This document shows positions 39,579 through 47,926 of a stretch of 64,000 nucleotides of DNA, piece after piece (positions within the stretch are counted from its first letter, which is position 1; each line of letters starts with the position of its first letter). The stretch is taken from the NCBI GenBank assembly GCA_048594885.1, contig JBMDXB010000107.1, positions 1 through 64,000 on the forward strand, in the 5' to 3' direction. The notes beneath the pieces are model-generated. The model did not search any database and was not told the DNA's origin. It saw only the letters and a list, made by a program, of their open reading frames with translations. Source of the stretch: JBMDXB01 sp048594885 (lineage in GTDB: Bacteria; Acidobacteriota; Vicinamibacteria; Vicinamibacterales; 2-12-FULL-66-21). A program made the position numbers and the translations under genes.

Positions 39579-41369
39579 TCAGGATCCGCCCAGCTTTTTG
39601 AGCATCGCGACAGCGTTCGCGTTGCGCGGATCGAGCTCGAGCGACGTCCGGTAGTTCTGAATCGCCAGCTCGCGATTGCCGCTGATCATGTAGGCTTCGG
39701 CGAGGCTGTCGTAGACGTTCGACGACTTGGGATACGCTTCGACGTTCAGCCGGAAGATCTCGATCGCTTCTGCCGGCTTCTTCGCCTTGAGCAGACGATA
39801 GCCGAGCTCGTTGAGCTCCCCCTCGTCGAACTCGTACTCCTCGCGCGCATGCGCCTTCAGGTCGCGGTACTGCGCGACGGCTGCGGCGATCCCCTTCGTT
39901 TCGATTGTCCGCCACAGCGCCTCGGACAGCGACTTGAGATTGGCAATCCGCTCGACGTCGGTCAAGGCGCGATCGAGATCCGGCCGCTGCAGCAGGCGGC
40001 CGCCGATCACCACGGCGGCAATGCGCTTCGTGTTGCCGATGTTCTCGAGCGGGTTCGCGTCGAGCAGCACCAGGTCGGCCGCCTTCCCGGCCTCGATCGT
40101 GCCCACTTCCTTGCTCTGGCCGACATACTCAGCGGCGTTCACCGTCGCGCTCTGAATCGCCTCGAGCGGTGTCAGTCCCGCCTCGACGAGCAGCGCCAGC
40201 TCGTCGTGCAGGCTGAAGCCGGGGAAGGCGAAGGGATTGAGCACGTCCGTGCCGGCGATGAACTTCACGCCGGCGCGCCGCATGGCGCCGACCACTTGCA
40301 GGTGTTTGCGGAACACGCGGCGATCGAGCGCGTAGTCCACCGGACGTTTCGTCGCCAGCCGCGCGTCGTTCGCCGGCATCCAGGCGCTCCGGATGGAGGC
40401 CGGCATGTACTTCAAGCGTGGGTCGCTCGTGAACGCCGGATCGTCGAGCGATGCCATCGAGCGAAGGACCGTCAGCGTCGGACAGTGCCATGTCCCCTGA
40501 TTCGCAAACGCCGCAAAGAGGGCAGACGCCCTGGCATCGTCGTAGGTCGCGAGCAGGCGGTCGTTTAATTTCAGCAGCGCGTCGCGCGTCGCCACCGGGA
40601 TGCCCTTGATCGCCTCACCGCCCTTGAGCAGCTCCGCGCGGCGGCTCCTGATCTCGTCCTCGGCCGACGACGCGCCGTAGAGAACGCCGCTCAAGTGTTC
40701 GATGCTGCGTTGGCCTGCCTTGGCTGCCTCCACGGCCGAGACGTCGCGCGGTACGTGGCCGCCGAACGAGAGCCCGCGAGCTTTGCTTTCCGCCGCGATG
40801 GCGAAGTAAGCCTCTCGTGGCAGGCGCTCGTACACCTTGACGAAGTCGAAGCGGGATGTCTTCAGCTTCTCGATTGCCGAGCCCGCCGCGGCGGCGTCGG
40901 CGACGACGAGCGATCCCGGCCAGACGGGATTCGGCCCGTCGACGATCGTGCTCGCGATGTACTGGCGCGGCGCCACCAGACGACCGGCCCTCACGCGTTC
41001 GCGCCAGTCGAAGTGCATCGGCATGCCCCACATCTGCCGGACTCCTGTCACGCCGTTGGCCGTGAACAGCGGGAGGAAGCGCTCGTCGTACCAATGCACG
41101 TGCATGTCCCAGAGGCCGGGGATGAGGAACTTTCCCGACCCATCGACCACGCGAGCAGTTGCGGCCTGGGCCTTGGCATCCGGGTCGATCGCCGCGATCC
41201 GTCCATCGGCGATCCTCACCGTCACGTTCGGTCTGACCGTTCCCGTCGTCACATCGATGACGCTGACGTTGCGGATGGCAATCGCCTGCGCTGGAGCATC
41301 CTGTTGCTGTCCCGGCGCCGCCGCCGTGAGGAGCAGGCAGACCGTCAGTGACAGAAATCCATGTCGCAT
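39579..41369 (-). CDS. Exported amidohydrolase with C-terminal TPR
   Basis: A 596-residue protein. Signal peptide: LSLTVCLLLTAAAPGQQQ. The amidohydrolase domain starts with the beta-sandwich (IRNVSVIDVTTGTVRPNVTV). The metal site has IPGLWDMHVHWYD (HxH, about residue 88), a lysine ligand candidate in FVKVYERL, SFGGHVP, SIEHLSG and the Asp in IAGTDVLNPFA. EVGTIEAGKAADLVLLDANP closes the composite domain. Residues about 500-596 form TPR units (LGYRLLKAKKPAEAIEIF, VYDSLAEAYMISGNRELAI). Members hydrolyse cyclic amides or dipeptides. The TPR fusion is an Acidobacteriota habit. It lies 30 nt from the GH5-like gene on the same strand. Confidence 0.9.
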   Translation of the reverse strand: MRHGFLSLTVCLLLTAAAPGQQQDAPAQAIAIRNVSVIDVTTGTVRPNVTVRIADGRIAAIDPDAKAQAATARVVDGSGKFLIPGLWDMHVHWYDERFLPLFTANGVTGVRQMWGMPMHFDWRERVRAGRLVAPRQYIASTIVDGPNPVWPGSLVVADAAAAGSAIEKLKTSRFDFVKVYERLPREAYFAIAAESKARGLSFGGHVPRDVSAVEAAKAGQRSIEHLSGVLYGASSAEDEIRSRRAELLKGGEAIKGIPVATRDALLKLNDRLLATYDDARASALFAAFANQGTWHCPTLTVLRSMASLDDPAFTSDPRLKYMPASIRSAWMPANDARLATKRPVDYALDRRVFRKHLQVVGAMRRAGVKFIAGTDVLNPFAFPGFSLHDELALLVEAGLTPLEAIQSATVNAAEYVGQSKEVGTIEAGKAADLVLLDANPLENIGNTKRIAAVVIGGRLLQRPDLDRALTDVERIANLKSLSEALWRTIETKGIAAAVAQYRDLKAHAREEYEFDEGELNELGYRLLKAKKPAEAIEIFRLNVEAYPKSSNVYDSLAEAYMISGNRELAIQNYRTSLELDPRNANAVAMLKKLGGS

Positions 41370-41399
41370 GTGTTGGCCCTTTCGATTGACGAACGGCTC

Positions 41400-42326
41400 C
41401 TACGCCTTCAGCACGGCTTCCGCTGCCGCGAAATCGCTCGCCTCATCGTTGGCGAGCACCGACCAGACGAACGCGCCCGCGTAGCCGGCCGCGCGCGAGG
41501 TCTCGAGGATGCGCTGGAGCTCCGACGGCGGAACCCGGCTGGGGAACTCCCCCAGCAGCAGGGGGCGATCGAGGCCGAGAGTCTCGACCGGTCGCGCCAG
41601 CGGTGCCCTCGGCTCCAGGTGCTCGTACCAATGTGTCTGGTAGAAATCGAGGTCGAGATGGCGCCAGGTGTCGAGCCAGTGTGCGGCGGCGGAGCCGACC
41701 GTCACGGCATGGCGCGTAAGGCGATGAACGAGGGCTGCCGTGTCGATCACGAGCGCGCGCATGTGCTTCGGCCTCAGGCACGACCACCGGCGCGCGCCGA
41801 GGCCGCAGATCGCCCATTCCGGCTCGTTGATGACGTCCCACGCGAAGATCCGCGAGTGGTCTCCATAGCGTCCGAGCAGGGGAGCGAACACACGATCGAG
41901 CAGTGCGGCGCGCTTCGCGCCGTTCCGCAGGACGTCGCGGCGGCCTCCGAGCCGCACGCCGTTGACGAAACGAGCACGCGCGCACCAGAGGAAGTCGAGC
42001 AGTACGAACATGATCTGCAGGTCGCGCGCTGCGGCCGCGTCGAGTGCCGCGTCGACGTCGGCGAAGACCGAGTCGTCCAGGCCGAGCGGCGTGCCATCCT
42101 CGGCGAATCGAATCCCGGCGCGGCCGTCGCACAGCAGGAACCAGCGGAGCCGGCGCACACCGGCGGCCGCGGCGCGATCGAGCGCTCTCGCGACGTCATC
42201 CGTGCGCGTATGCAGTCCTCCTGCGGGATGCCAGACGTTGGCGCCGAAATCGTGGCCGTAGGCGATCCACGGCAGGTTCGCCCCGATCACGAATTCGCCG
42301 AAGTCGATGCCGATGGACGCTCCCAC
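41400..42326 (-). CDS. GH5-like glycoside hydrolase
   Basis: A TIM-barrel protein of about 308 residues. Sequence blocks fit clan GH-A: EFVIGANLPWIAYGHDFG near the start, VRRLRWFLLCDGRAGI, the acid/base block FAWDVINEPEWAICG (NEP motif, about residue 155), YQTHWYEHLEP and the nucleophile strand PLLLGEFPSR (Glu about residue 245). The substrate is probably a beta-linked glucan or mannan. The GTG at 42326 is chosen because a TATAAT lies 43 nt upstream; upstream residues in the frame lack gene character. No signal peptide is evident. The first 20 codons are echoed at 46486-46546. Confidence 0.75.
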   Translation of the reverse strand: MGASIGIDFGEFVIGANLPWIAYGHDFGANVWHPAGGLHTRTDDVARALDRAAAAGVRRLRWFLLCDGRAGIRFAEDGTPLGLDDSVFADVDAALDAAAARDLQIMFVLLDFLWCARARFVNGVRLGGRRDVLRNGAKRAALLDRVFAPLLGRYGDHSRIFAWDVINEPEWAICGLGARRWSCLRPKHMRALVIDTAALVHRLTRHAVTVGSAAAHWLDTWRHLDLDFYQTHWYEHLEPRAPLARPVETLGLDRPLLLGEFPSRVPPSELQRILETSRAAGYAGAFVWSVLANDEASDFAAAEAVLKA

Positions 42327-42368
42327 TTGCAACCGAGGCGAACAGGAAGACCGGCTGCCCGGCGAGGC

Positions 42369-42374
42369 ATTATA
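42369..42374 (-). promoter_or_regulatory. Consensus -10 element for the GH5-like gene
   Basis: The minus strand carries a perfect TATAAT (42374-42369) about 43 nt upstream of the GTG start. The -35 region is weak (CAATTC at 17 nt). Confidence 0.5.
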
Positions 42375-42504
42375 GTTCGACCCACTCCCGCGAATTGACG
42401 ACATACCTCGGCCCGGGAGCGATACCGTTGAGCAGTGCTGAGTCGGCGTGCCGATTGCGTGCAGACCGTGAAGCTGCCCGCATCTTCGCGGCAGCGATCG
42501 ACCT

Positions 42505-45500
42505 GTGGTTACGAATCGCGACACCCGCCCGCAGCACGATCCAGAGGGCCACCGGCTCGAAGGCGTCCTCGAGCGCGCGCTGACGCGCTATCACCACGAC
42601 GAGCTGCACGGCGGGGCGCGCTGGATCGGCAATCGCGTCCTCGACGACCTGCTCGTGCCAATTGCGAGGAAAGCCTTCCTCGACACCGACGATTTGCCGA
42701 ACGACCGTGAAGTGCTGCAGACGCTTTGCAGCGGGCCGATGCAGTTTCTTGGCGAGGGCTATCACATGATCGCCCTCCTGGAGCCTGACAGACGGTTCGT
42801 CGTGAAGTATGCGAAACAACTCCACCCCGTGCCACCACTCGAAACGCCCGCGCCCGGCTCGCAGCGCGAGTGGGAGCAGGACCACGCGGTCGCTCCGGAC
42901 GGATCTCTTCACGCTGCGATCTGGCAGCACATCCGCGCCTTCGAAGCCTACGGCCCGCTCGCCGTGCGCAGCCGCGCGTACATCGCGGACAGCAGCGTCA
43001 GCGAGCTGACGCCTCATGAGCAGCGCGCGCTCGAACGGTTCCGCTCGATCGGCATCGTCCGATCGCTCGGGCCCAAGCCGCTGGCGCTCGAGGTGAGCTA
43101 CCCGGAGAGTTTCCCGACTGAAAAACGGCCGAGCCGGTGCCTCACCCTCTCGGTGGCCGTAGTGCAGGCGTTGGTGACACCGCTGGCGACCGCGATCGAG
43201 CGGCGTGTGCGCGCCGGGGACATCCCGGCCGCACGCGAACTGGAAGAGCGCTACCACGAGTTCACGCAACAGCTCTGGCGCAGCGGCGTCTCACACCTCG
43301 ATTTCTCGATGCTCAACATCGGGCTGGTCGGCAACGGCGCCGACGAGCGCCTGCAGATCTTCGATCCGCACATGGGCGTCATCGATATCGCGGACGGCAC
43401 CCGCGAGGTTCGCGATCCGATGTTGACCAAGGACGGATCGCAGGAACGCTCCGTGGACAGCGTCCTGCGATCGTCGCGCGACGGCAGCCGCTGGGCGCTC
43501 TGGCGCGTCCAGCAGCACGTGGCCACGTCCGGGGATGTTCCGCAGGAACACGCGGAGGCGGCAGGCGCGATCGTGCGCGACTTTCACGCGGCGTCCGAGG
43601 GCCTCGAGCAGGGGGAAGGCACCTTCGGGTTCGGGCGCTTCGGCCGAACCTGGCGGCGCCGGCGGACCCACGTCGTCAACACCGTCATGCACGCCCAGCT
43701 CTGGGCGCTCGTCAGCCATCCACTCGGCGCGCTCGTGCGGTGCCTGCTCGATCCCGAGACTGCCGGCGCAGTGTACGACCGCTCGATGGCGGTGCTGGGC
43801 ATGCACGGCGACCGTCCGCTCCAGCAGTTTCGAGCGCGCCTGCAGGTGTACGACCATCGACCCCTGATCCTCGCGGTCAATTTCGAGGATACGGAGTCGA
43901 GGCTCGTGAAGCATTGGGGGCGGGTGCAGCTCCCGGCGGAGCTCGATGTCCAGGACGACCCGGCGATCCACTATCACCTGCGCGATCTCTTCACCGGCGA
44001 GACGTACGTCCGCACCGGCGACGAGCTGGTCCGCCGCGGGCTCGTAATCGGCCTGGCGCCGAACGAGCTGCATCTGCTGCAGCTCGAGGACGTCGGGGTG
44101 GCGGACATGGCCGTCGAGCGCACGCTCGCCGTCGATCGCGACATCGCGCCGTTCCTCCAGGACTGCACCAAACGCGTCGGCGTCGTCGGTGACGTCCACG
44201 GCGAGCTGACGGCGCTGGAGGAAATCCTTCTCGCCCTGGGTTTCATCGATGCGCGGAAACGGTGGGCCGCGCGTGATGGCACGCTCGTGTTCACGGGCGA
44301 CATCGGCCACGGGCGGCACCTGCAGGAGGTGTTCGACTTCATCCATCGCCTTGCCGGCGAGGCGCACGCGCATGACGGACGGATCGTCTGGACGCTGGGG
44401 AACCACGATCTCTACGTCGATCGTGAGGGCGGACAGGGCGGCGAGGATTCAGCCGGGTATCGCCTGTGGCCGAGGATCCGCGAAGCCGCGCTGCACCCGG
44501 AACGGCATCCGGGACTCATCGTCCAGGCGGCGTATTTCGCGCACGGCAAATTGTTCGTCCACGGCGGTGTCCTTCCGAACATTGTCGAGCTCGCGGCTCG
44601 CGAGCGCGGGTCGGGGGACGCCGAGACGGTTGCCGACTACGTGAACGAGGTGCTGCGCCGGACACTGGTCGATCGGCGGCGGATCAGCGCGCGCGATCTG
44701 CCGCACGAGATCTTCCACGTCGGCACGAGCCACGCGCGCGAACGGCGCATGCCCGGCGAGCTTGGGTACGAGCCGGCCGGCGTGTTCACGCCCGACCTCC
44801 GCGAGCTGGATCACTACCGCTTTCACGGGCGGCTGCTGCCGCAGGTGGTCGGACACACGGCGAGCGCGCGAGGGGAGATTCGCTACTCCCCGGGCTCGTG
44901 GGTGAAGCGCGAGTACATCGCGATCGACGTCGGCCGGCAGCACGGCACCGGCAACGGCGGTCTCCTGTTGACCGACTTCGGCTGGGTCGCCGTCACCCCC
45001 CACGGCCCCGCGCGCCTCGTCGAGGTGTCACCGTTCTTCGTCGAGCTGGCACGCAAGGCTGCCGGCGCCAGGGGGCGCGACGTGCAGGACGCATCGCAGG
45101 TGACGCGCATGCTCAGCACGTACTTCCAGGTGGTCCGGCCGTCGGAGCAGGTGCCCGGCGAGGTGAACGAAGCGTTGTTCGGCGACTTCGCGCCAGCGCA
45201 GATCGTCGCGCTCGAGCAGTTTCTCGCGAATGTCCGCCAGACTGGCCGATGCGTCGTCGTCACCGATCTCGACGAGATGCTGACCGCCTTTTCGCGCGGG
45301 CCCTTCGAGGAGGACAACCTCGACGTCCTCGCGGCGTACCTCGGTGCCGGGGGCGTCCTGGTGTTCAGCTCAGAGAGGGCCTTCGACTGGTTCTACGCGC
45401 AGCTTCTCCGGCCGCTGATCGGGACGCTCGGCCCGCATTCGGGCTTGCTCGGGGGTATCGTTCCGAGTCTCTCGGGCGGCCGCCAGGTCTTCGTGTTCGA

Positions 45501-46143
45501 GGACGGCGCGTACCGGCTCGTCTCCCTGCCGGGCGCCGGCGAAACGCCCGGCGAGGTCGATGCGCCCCTGCGTCTCCTCGCGGGACGGCTGCACGCGATG
45601 CCGGTCCTCGATCGCGCGAGCACCGCCTACATCGTCGATTCGAAAGGGCTGCGGACGATCGATGCGGCGAAGGCGTCGGAAGCCGGCATCGTGATCGACG
45701 TCGGCGATGCCGTGTCCACGTCGGCTGACAAACCGATCACGAATCTCCACCGCGGCTACCGACGGGCTATCGATGTCATCGTCGCGGCGACCTCGGCGCT
45801 GCGCCAGTCGCCCTCGACGGGAACGCCGGACTCGCCGGACATCGGTGAGACCCAATTGTGGACTTTCACGCGTCCGCAGTTTTCCCCCGGACGCCGCCTG
45901 CGCGTTCGCGTCGGCGGCAGCGGCTTCGTCCACGCGGGGGTCGCACACGGCGGCGGCGACTGGAATCCGGTCTACAACGTGCCACTCGTGCCGGTGTCGA
46001 ATCAGTACGAAGCCGTGCTGCCATCCGCCGTCGATGCGTTCACGTTCTTCTGGACCGAGGCGCCGTGGACACCGGGTCACCCCGGACATTGGGAACGGGA
46101 TCGAAACGGGCCCAGAGTATTCAGAGCCATCGAGAGGAGATGA
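42505..46143 (+). CDS. Multidomain protein: kinase-like + amylase-C-like + calcineurin-like phosphoesterase + HAD-like
   Basis: A 1212-residue protein from GTG 42505. Residues 1-330 show a kinase-like fold: a Gly loop (FLGEGYHM, about 82), VVKYAK (Lys 101), HLDFSMLNIGL (264, the catalytic-loop pattern) and IFDPHMGV (287). Residues about 448-530 resemble the C-terminal beta-sandwich of alpha-amylases (LAVNFEDTESRLVK, YHLRDLFTGETYVR). Residues about 558-790 are a calcineurin-like phosphoesterase: GDVHGE (562), GDIGHGR, LGNHDLY (634), FVHGGVLPN, VGHTASARG. Residues about 915-1075 look HAD-like: VTDLDEML (DxD), VFSSER, VIDVGD. The last 95 form a beta domain (GDWNPVYNVPLVP). Divergent from the GH5-like gene; coupled to the next gene. 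Activity unknown. Confidence 0.8.
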   Translation: MVTNRDTRPQHDPEGHRLEGVLERALTRYHHDELHGGARWIGNRVLDDLLVPIARKAFLDTDDLPNDREVLQTLCSGPMQFLGEGYHMIALLEPDRRFVVKYAKQLHPVPPLETPAPGSQREWEQDHAVAPDGSLHAAIWQHIRAFEAYGPLAVRSRAYIADSSVSELTPHEQRALERFRSIGIVRSLGPKPLALEVSYPESFPTEKRPSRCLTLSVAVVQALVTPLATAIERRVRAGDIPAARELEERYHEFTQQLWRSGVSHLDFSMLNIGLVGNGADERLQIFDPHMGVIDIADGTREVRDPMLTKDGSQERSVDSVLRSSRDGSRWALWRVQQHVATSGDVPQEHAEAAGAIVRDFHAASEGLEQGEGTFGFGRFGRTWRRRRTHVVNTVMHAQLWALVSHPLGALVRCLLDPETAGAVYDRSMAVLGMHGDRPLQQFRARLQVYDHRPLILAVNFEDTESRLVKHWGRVQLPAELDVQDDPAIHYHLRDLFTGETYVRTGDELVRRGLVIGLAPNELHLLQLEDVGVADMAVERTLAVDRDIAPFLQDCTKRVGVVGDVHGELTALEEILLALGFIDARKRWAARDGTLVFTGDIGHGRHLQEVFDFIHRLAGEAHAHDGRIVWTLGNHDLYVDREGGQGGEDSAGYRLWPRIREAALHPERHPGLIVQAAYFAHGKLFVHGGVLPNIVELAARERGSGDAETVADYVNEVLRRTLVDRRRISARDLPHEIFHVGTSHARERRMPGELGYEPAGVFTPDLRELDHYRFHGRLLPQVVGHTASARGEIRYSPGSWVKREYIAIDVGRQHGTGNGGLLLTDFGWVAVTPHGPARLVEVSPFFVELARKAAGARGRDVQDASQVTRMLSTYFQVVRPSEQVPGEVNEALFGDFAPAQIVALEQFLANVRQTGRCVVVTDLDEMLTAFSRGPFEEDNLDVLAAYLGAGGVLVFSSERAFDWFYAQLLRPLIGTLGPHSGLLGGIVPSLSGGRQVFVFEDGAYRLVSLPGAGETPGEVDAPLRLLAGRLHAMPVLDRASTAYIVDSKGLRTIDAAKASEAGIVIDVGDAVSTSADKPITNLHRGYRRAIDVIVAATSALRQSPSTGTPDSPDIGETQLWTFTRPQFSPGRRLRVRVGGSGFVHAGVAHGGGDWNPVYNVPLVPVSNQYEAVLPSAVDAFTFFWTEAPWTPGHPGHWERDRNGPRVFRAIERR

Positions 46144-46146
46144 GCC

Positions 46147-46512
46147 ATGGGAGAAGGTTCACTGCTGCCGGAGGATCCGCGCGAATCAGAGGACGTCATC
46201 GCCACGGACGATCCCGAGCGGATCCGCGAGTGGGCGGCGCGACACGACGCGGAACCTGCGACGGGCGAGGCCACAACCTCGGGCCCAGCCACGCTCAACG
46301 TACAGGACGGTGGCGCCGGGATCCGTTTCAATTTTCCTGGCGCAGCGGTCTTCCGGCCGATTAGCTGGGAGGAGTGGTTCCGGAATTTCACGGAGCACGA
46401 CCTCCTGTTCGTGTACGAAGAGGCCCCCCCGGGGCGGCCGCCCACCAATCGCTACCGGCTCGTCCCGAGGTCCTCGGACGCCGTGCGATCCAGGGCAGGT
46501 TCGCCCCGATGA
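46147..46512 (+). CDS. Hypothetical partner of the multidomain protein
   Basis: A 121-residue protein starting 3 nt after the preceding stop, with GAGGAGA overlapping that stop: translationally coupled. The core is ATLNVQDGGAGIRFNFPGAA, then ISWEEWFRNFTEHDLLFVYEE, a compact acidic domain with no family I recognise and no export signal. Residues 1-45 are acidic and probably flexible. The final 13 residues (SSDAVRSRAGSPR) are encoded by DNA that matches, in antisense, the first codons of the GH5-like gene at 42326, so the original C-terminus was probably replaced by recombination. Confidence 0.7.
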   Translation: MGEGSLLPEDPRESEDVIATDDPERIREWAARHDAEPATGEATTSGPATLNVQDGGAGIRFNFPGAAVFRPISWEEWFRNFTEHDLLFVYEEAPPGRPPTNRYRLVPRSSDAVRSRAGSPR

Positions 46513-46546
46513 ATTCGCCGGAATCGATGACGGACGTGCCCACCGC
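46486..46546 (-). pseudogene. Copy of the GH5-like gene 5' end
   Basis: The minus strand reads AVGTSVIDSGEFIGANLPWIA against VGASIGIDFGEFVIGANLPWIA at the start of the gene at 42326. At the DNA level GGCAGGTTCGCCCCGAT and GAATTCGCCG are identical, with a 3-nt gap between them. Nothing downstream matches, so only about 20 codons of a paralog start remain, overlapping the end of the 121-residue gene. Confidence 0.7.
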
Positions 46547-46571
46547 GCTCCGAGCAGCGATCGACGTTGGC

Positions 46572-46832
46572 TCAAAAGCCGTATACCGCAGCAACCCGGC
46601 GAATGGTTTCCAGGAAGTACACCACGCACCACGCGCCTGCGAGACCGCTCATCGTTCGCGGCCACACGCCGGCCTCGCGGCTTCTCGGCACAGGGGCGGA
46701 AGCGGCCTGCGTCCCAAGCCGGCGATGGCAGCGAGTGCGCAGCCGCTCGGCGCGGGCGGCGCTCACATCGTACGCGCGCAGCTGGCGCAGCGCCGCAAGC
46801 ACGCGGTCATCCGAGATGTCGTTCGGCCTCAT
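46572..46832 (-). CDS. Small membrane partner of ECF sigma factor
   Basis: An 86-residue protein whose ATG overlaps the sigma gene stop (ATGA), so it is translationally coupled. The N-terminus is helical (DRVLAALRQLRAYDVSAARAERL), then RTRCHRRLG; the C-terminal hydrophobic segment (MSGLAGAWCVVYFLETIRRVAA) is one membrane helix. The layout (cytoplasmic helical head, one helix) matches short putative anti-sigma factors that follow sigma-70 genes in Acidobacteriota. No zinc-binding HxxxCxxC motif is present, so it is not a classical ZAS anti-sigma factor. Confidence 0.72.
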   Translation of the reverse strand: MRPNDISDDRVLAALRQLRAYDVSAARAERLRTRCHRRLGTQAASAPVPRSREAGVWPRTMSGLAGAWCVVYFLETIRRVAAVYGF

Positions 46833-47419
46833 GTTCCGTAACTCCTTCTGAGCGCGAGCAGCGCCGGCGAGAGACCGAGCGCTTCCGCCAGCGCGGCACG
46901 CGCGCGTGCCAACCGCTGGCGCAAGGCTTCCGGCGTCACCTTGCAGACGGTGGCCGCTTCGGACGGCGTCAGGCCCTCATAGCCGACGAGCAGCAGAACC
47001 TCGCGATGCTGCGGAGGCAGCGCCGCGAGCGCCCGTTCGATTCGTCTCTCCAATTCACCGGCGGCGGTCAGGTCGAACGGTGACGGCCAGCTCTCGGCGG
47101 CCGGCCACAACATCGAGACGCCGGCCACTGCCTCGTGCAGGCGAGCCGCCCGGCGATGGGTCCAGTACAGATTTCTCGCGACAGTGAAGAGCCATGCCGC
47201 CAGCCGTGTGTCCGGATGGAGCAACTCGGCGTGAGACACGAGCCGGAGCCAGGTTTCATCGAGCAGGTCCTCGGCAACGCTTCGACTCCGGCTGAGGCGC
47301 AGAAGAAATGCAAAGAGCCGCGGACGGTAGATGTCGTACACGCGATCGAACGCCGTGGCATCCCCGCAGCGGAGAGCTGCGATCAGCGCGGCCTCGTCTT
47401 CCCGATCCATCTCCGTCAT
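46829..47419 (-). CDS. ECF-type RNA polymerase sigma factor
   Basis: A 196-residue group IV sigma-70 factor. Region 2: FDRVYDIYRPRLFAFLLRL, SVAEDLLDETWLRLV and LAAWLFTVARNLYWTHRR. Region 4: LERRIERALAALPPQHREVLLLVGYEGLTPSEAA, followed by the recognition helix VTPEALRQRLARARAALAEAL. It directs RNA polymerase to a small regulon, probably an envelope or stress response. The next gene (46572) is coupled and likely its antagonist. A GTGACAgaTGTCAC palindrome sits 20 nt upstream of the start and may take part in its regulation. Confidence 0.93.
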   Translation of the reverse strand: MTEMDREDEAALIAALRCGDATAFDRVYDIYRPRLFAFLLRLSRSRSVAEDLLDETWLRLVSHAELLHPDTRLAAWLFTVARNLYWTHRRAARLHEAVAGVSMLWPAAESWPSPFDLTAAGELERRIERALAALPPQHREVLLLVGYEGLTPSEAATVCKVTPEALRQRLARARAALAEALGLSPALLALRRSYGT

Positions 47420-47439
47420 AACGCGCGAACGCCGCTGGC

Positions 47440-47453
47440 GTGACAGATGTCAC
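47440..47453. promoter_or_regulatory. Inverted repeat between sigma factor gene and small membrane gene
   Basis: GTGACA-GA-TGTCAC is a perfect 6-bp inverted repeat with 2-bp spacer in the divergent region between the ECF gene start (47419) and ATG 47501. A candidate operator for both genes. Confidence 0.45.
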
Positions 47454-47500
47454 GCACACGTGTCTCAGGAGTTGTATACGGGAAACACGGAGGCTGTCGA

Positions 47501-47857
47501 ATGAGCTTCGTCGACGCGTTCAACCAGGCCGGCGTTTTCGCGAAACTGAGCCTGCTGGTGGGATTCGGGCCACCCTTGCTTGCGATCGTTTACATCGTCC
47601 AGCGGACGGAATCGACGCTCGCCATATTGCGCCCCGTTTCACTCGCCTCGATCTTCGCGGGCATCAGCGGGCTCATCGCGGGATTGATAGCCGTCCTGAC
47701 GGGCCTTGCCGCCATGGACCCGGAGCCAGTCCTGGTGTCGGCCGTCTATGCGGGCCTTGCGGAGGGGCTCGTCGCGCCGTTCGTTAACTTCGGACTGCTG
47801 GCGGTTGCCTGGTTGCTCGTCGCCGTCGCGATGCTCAGGCGCCCGCGCCTCGACTAA
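47501..47857 (+). CDS. Three-TM membrane protein
   Basis: ATG 47501 follows GGAGG at 9 nt. The 118-residue product has three membrane helices: about 12-31 (VFAKLSLLVGFGPPLLAIVYIV), 45-70 (VSLASIFAGISGLIAGLIAVLTGLAA) and 90-112 (APFVNFGLLAVAWLLVAVAMLR). Residue patterns recall the membrane core of MotA/TolQ/ExbB-type proton channels, but the family's cytoplasmic loops are absent. Divergent from the sigma factor gene across the palindrome, so it may belong to the regulon. Function unassigned. Confidence 0.7.
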   Translation: MSFVDAFNQAGVFAKLSLLVGFGPPLLAIVYIVQRTESTLAILRPVSLASIFAGISGLIAGLIAVLTGLAAMDPEPVLVSAVYAGLAEGLVAPFVNFGLLAVAWLLVAVAMLRRPRLD

Positions 47858-47926
47858 ACGCAGACAGTTCCCTGCCGTGCTATCCTCGCCCCGGCCGTCC
47901 CCCAGCCGGTCGATGAGGAGTGAGCC

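Noticed and set aside
42395..42423. TTGACG as the -35 of the 1212-residue gene
   Set aside because: No acceptable -10 follows at 16-18 nt (AGCGAT or GCGATA only).
42327..42524. Longer N-terminus for the GH5-like protein
   Set aside because: The extra residues have no gene character and overlap the predicted promoter (TATAAT) and the start of the divergent gene.
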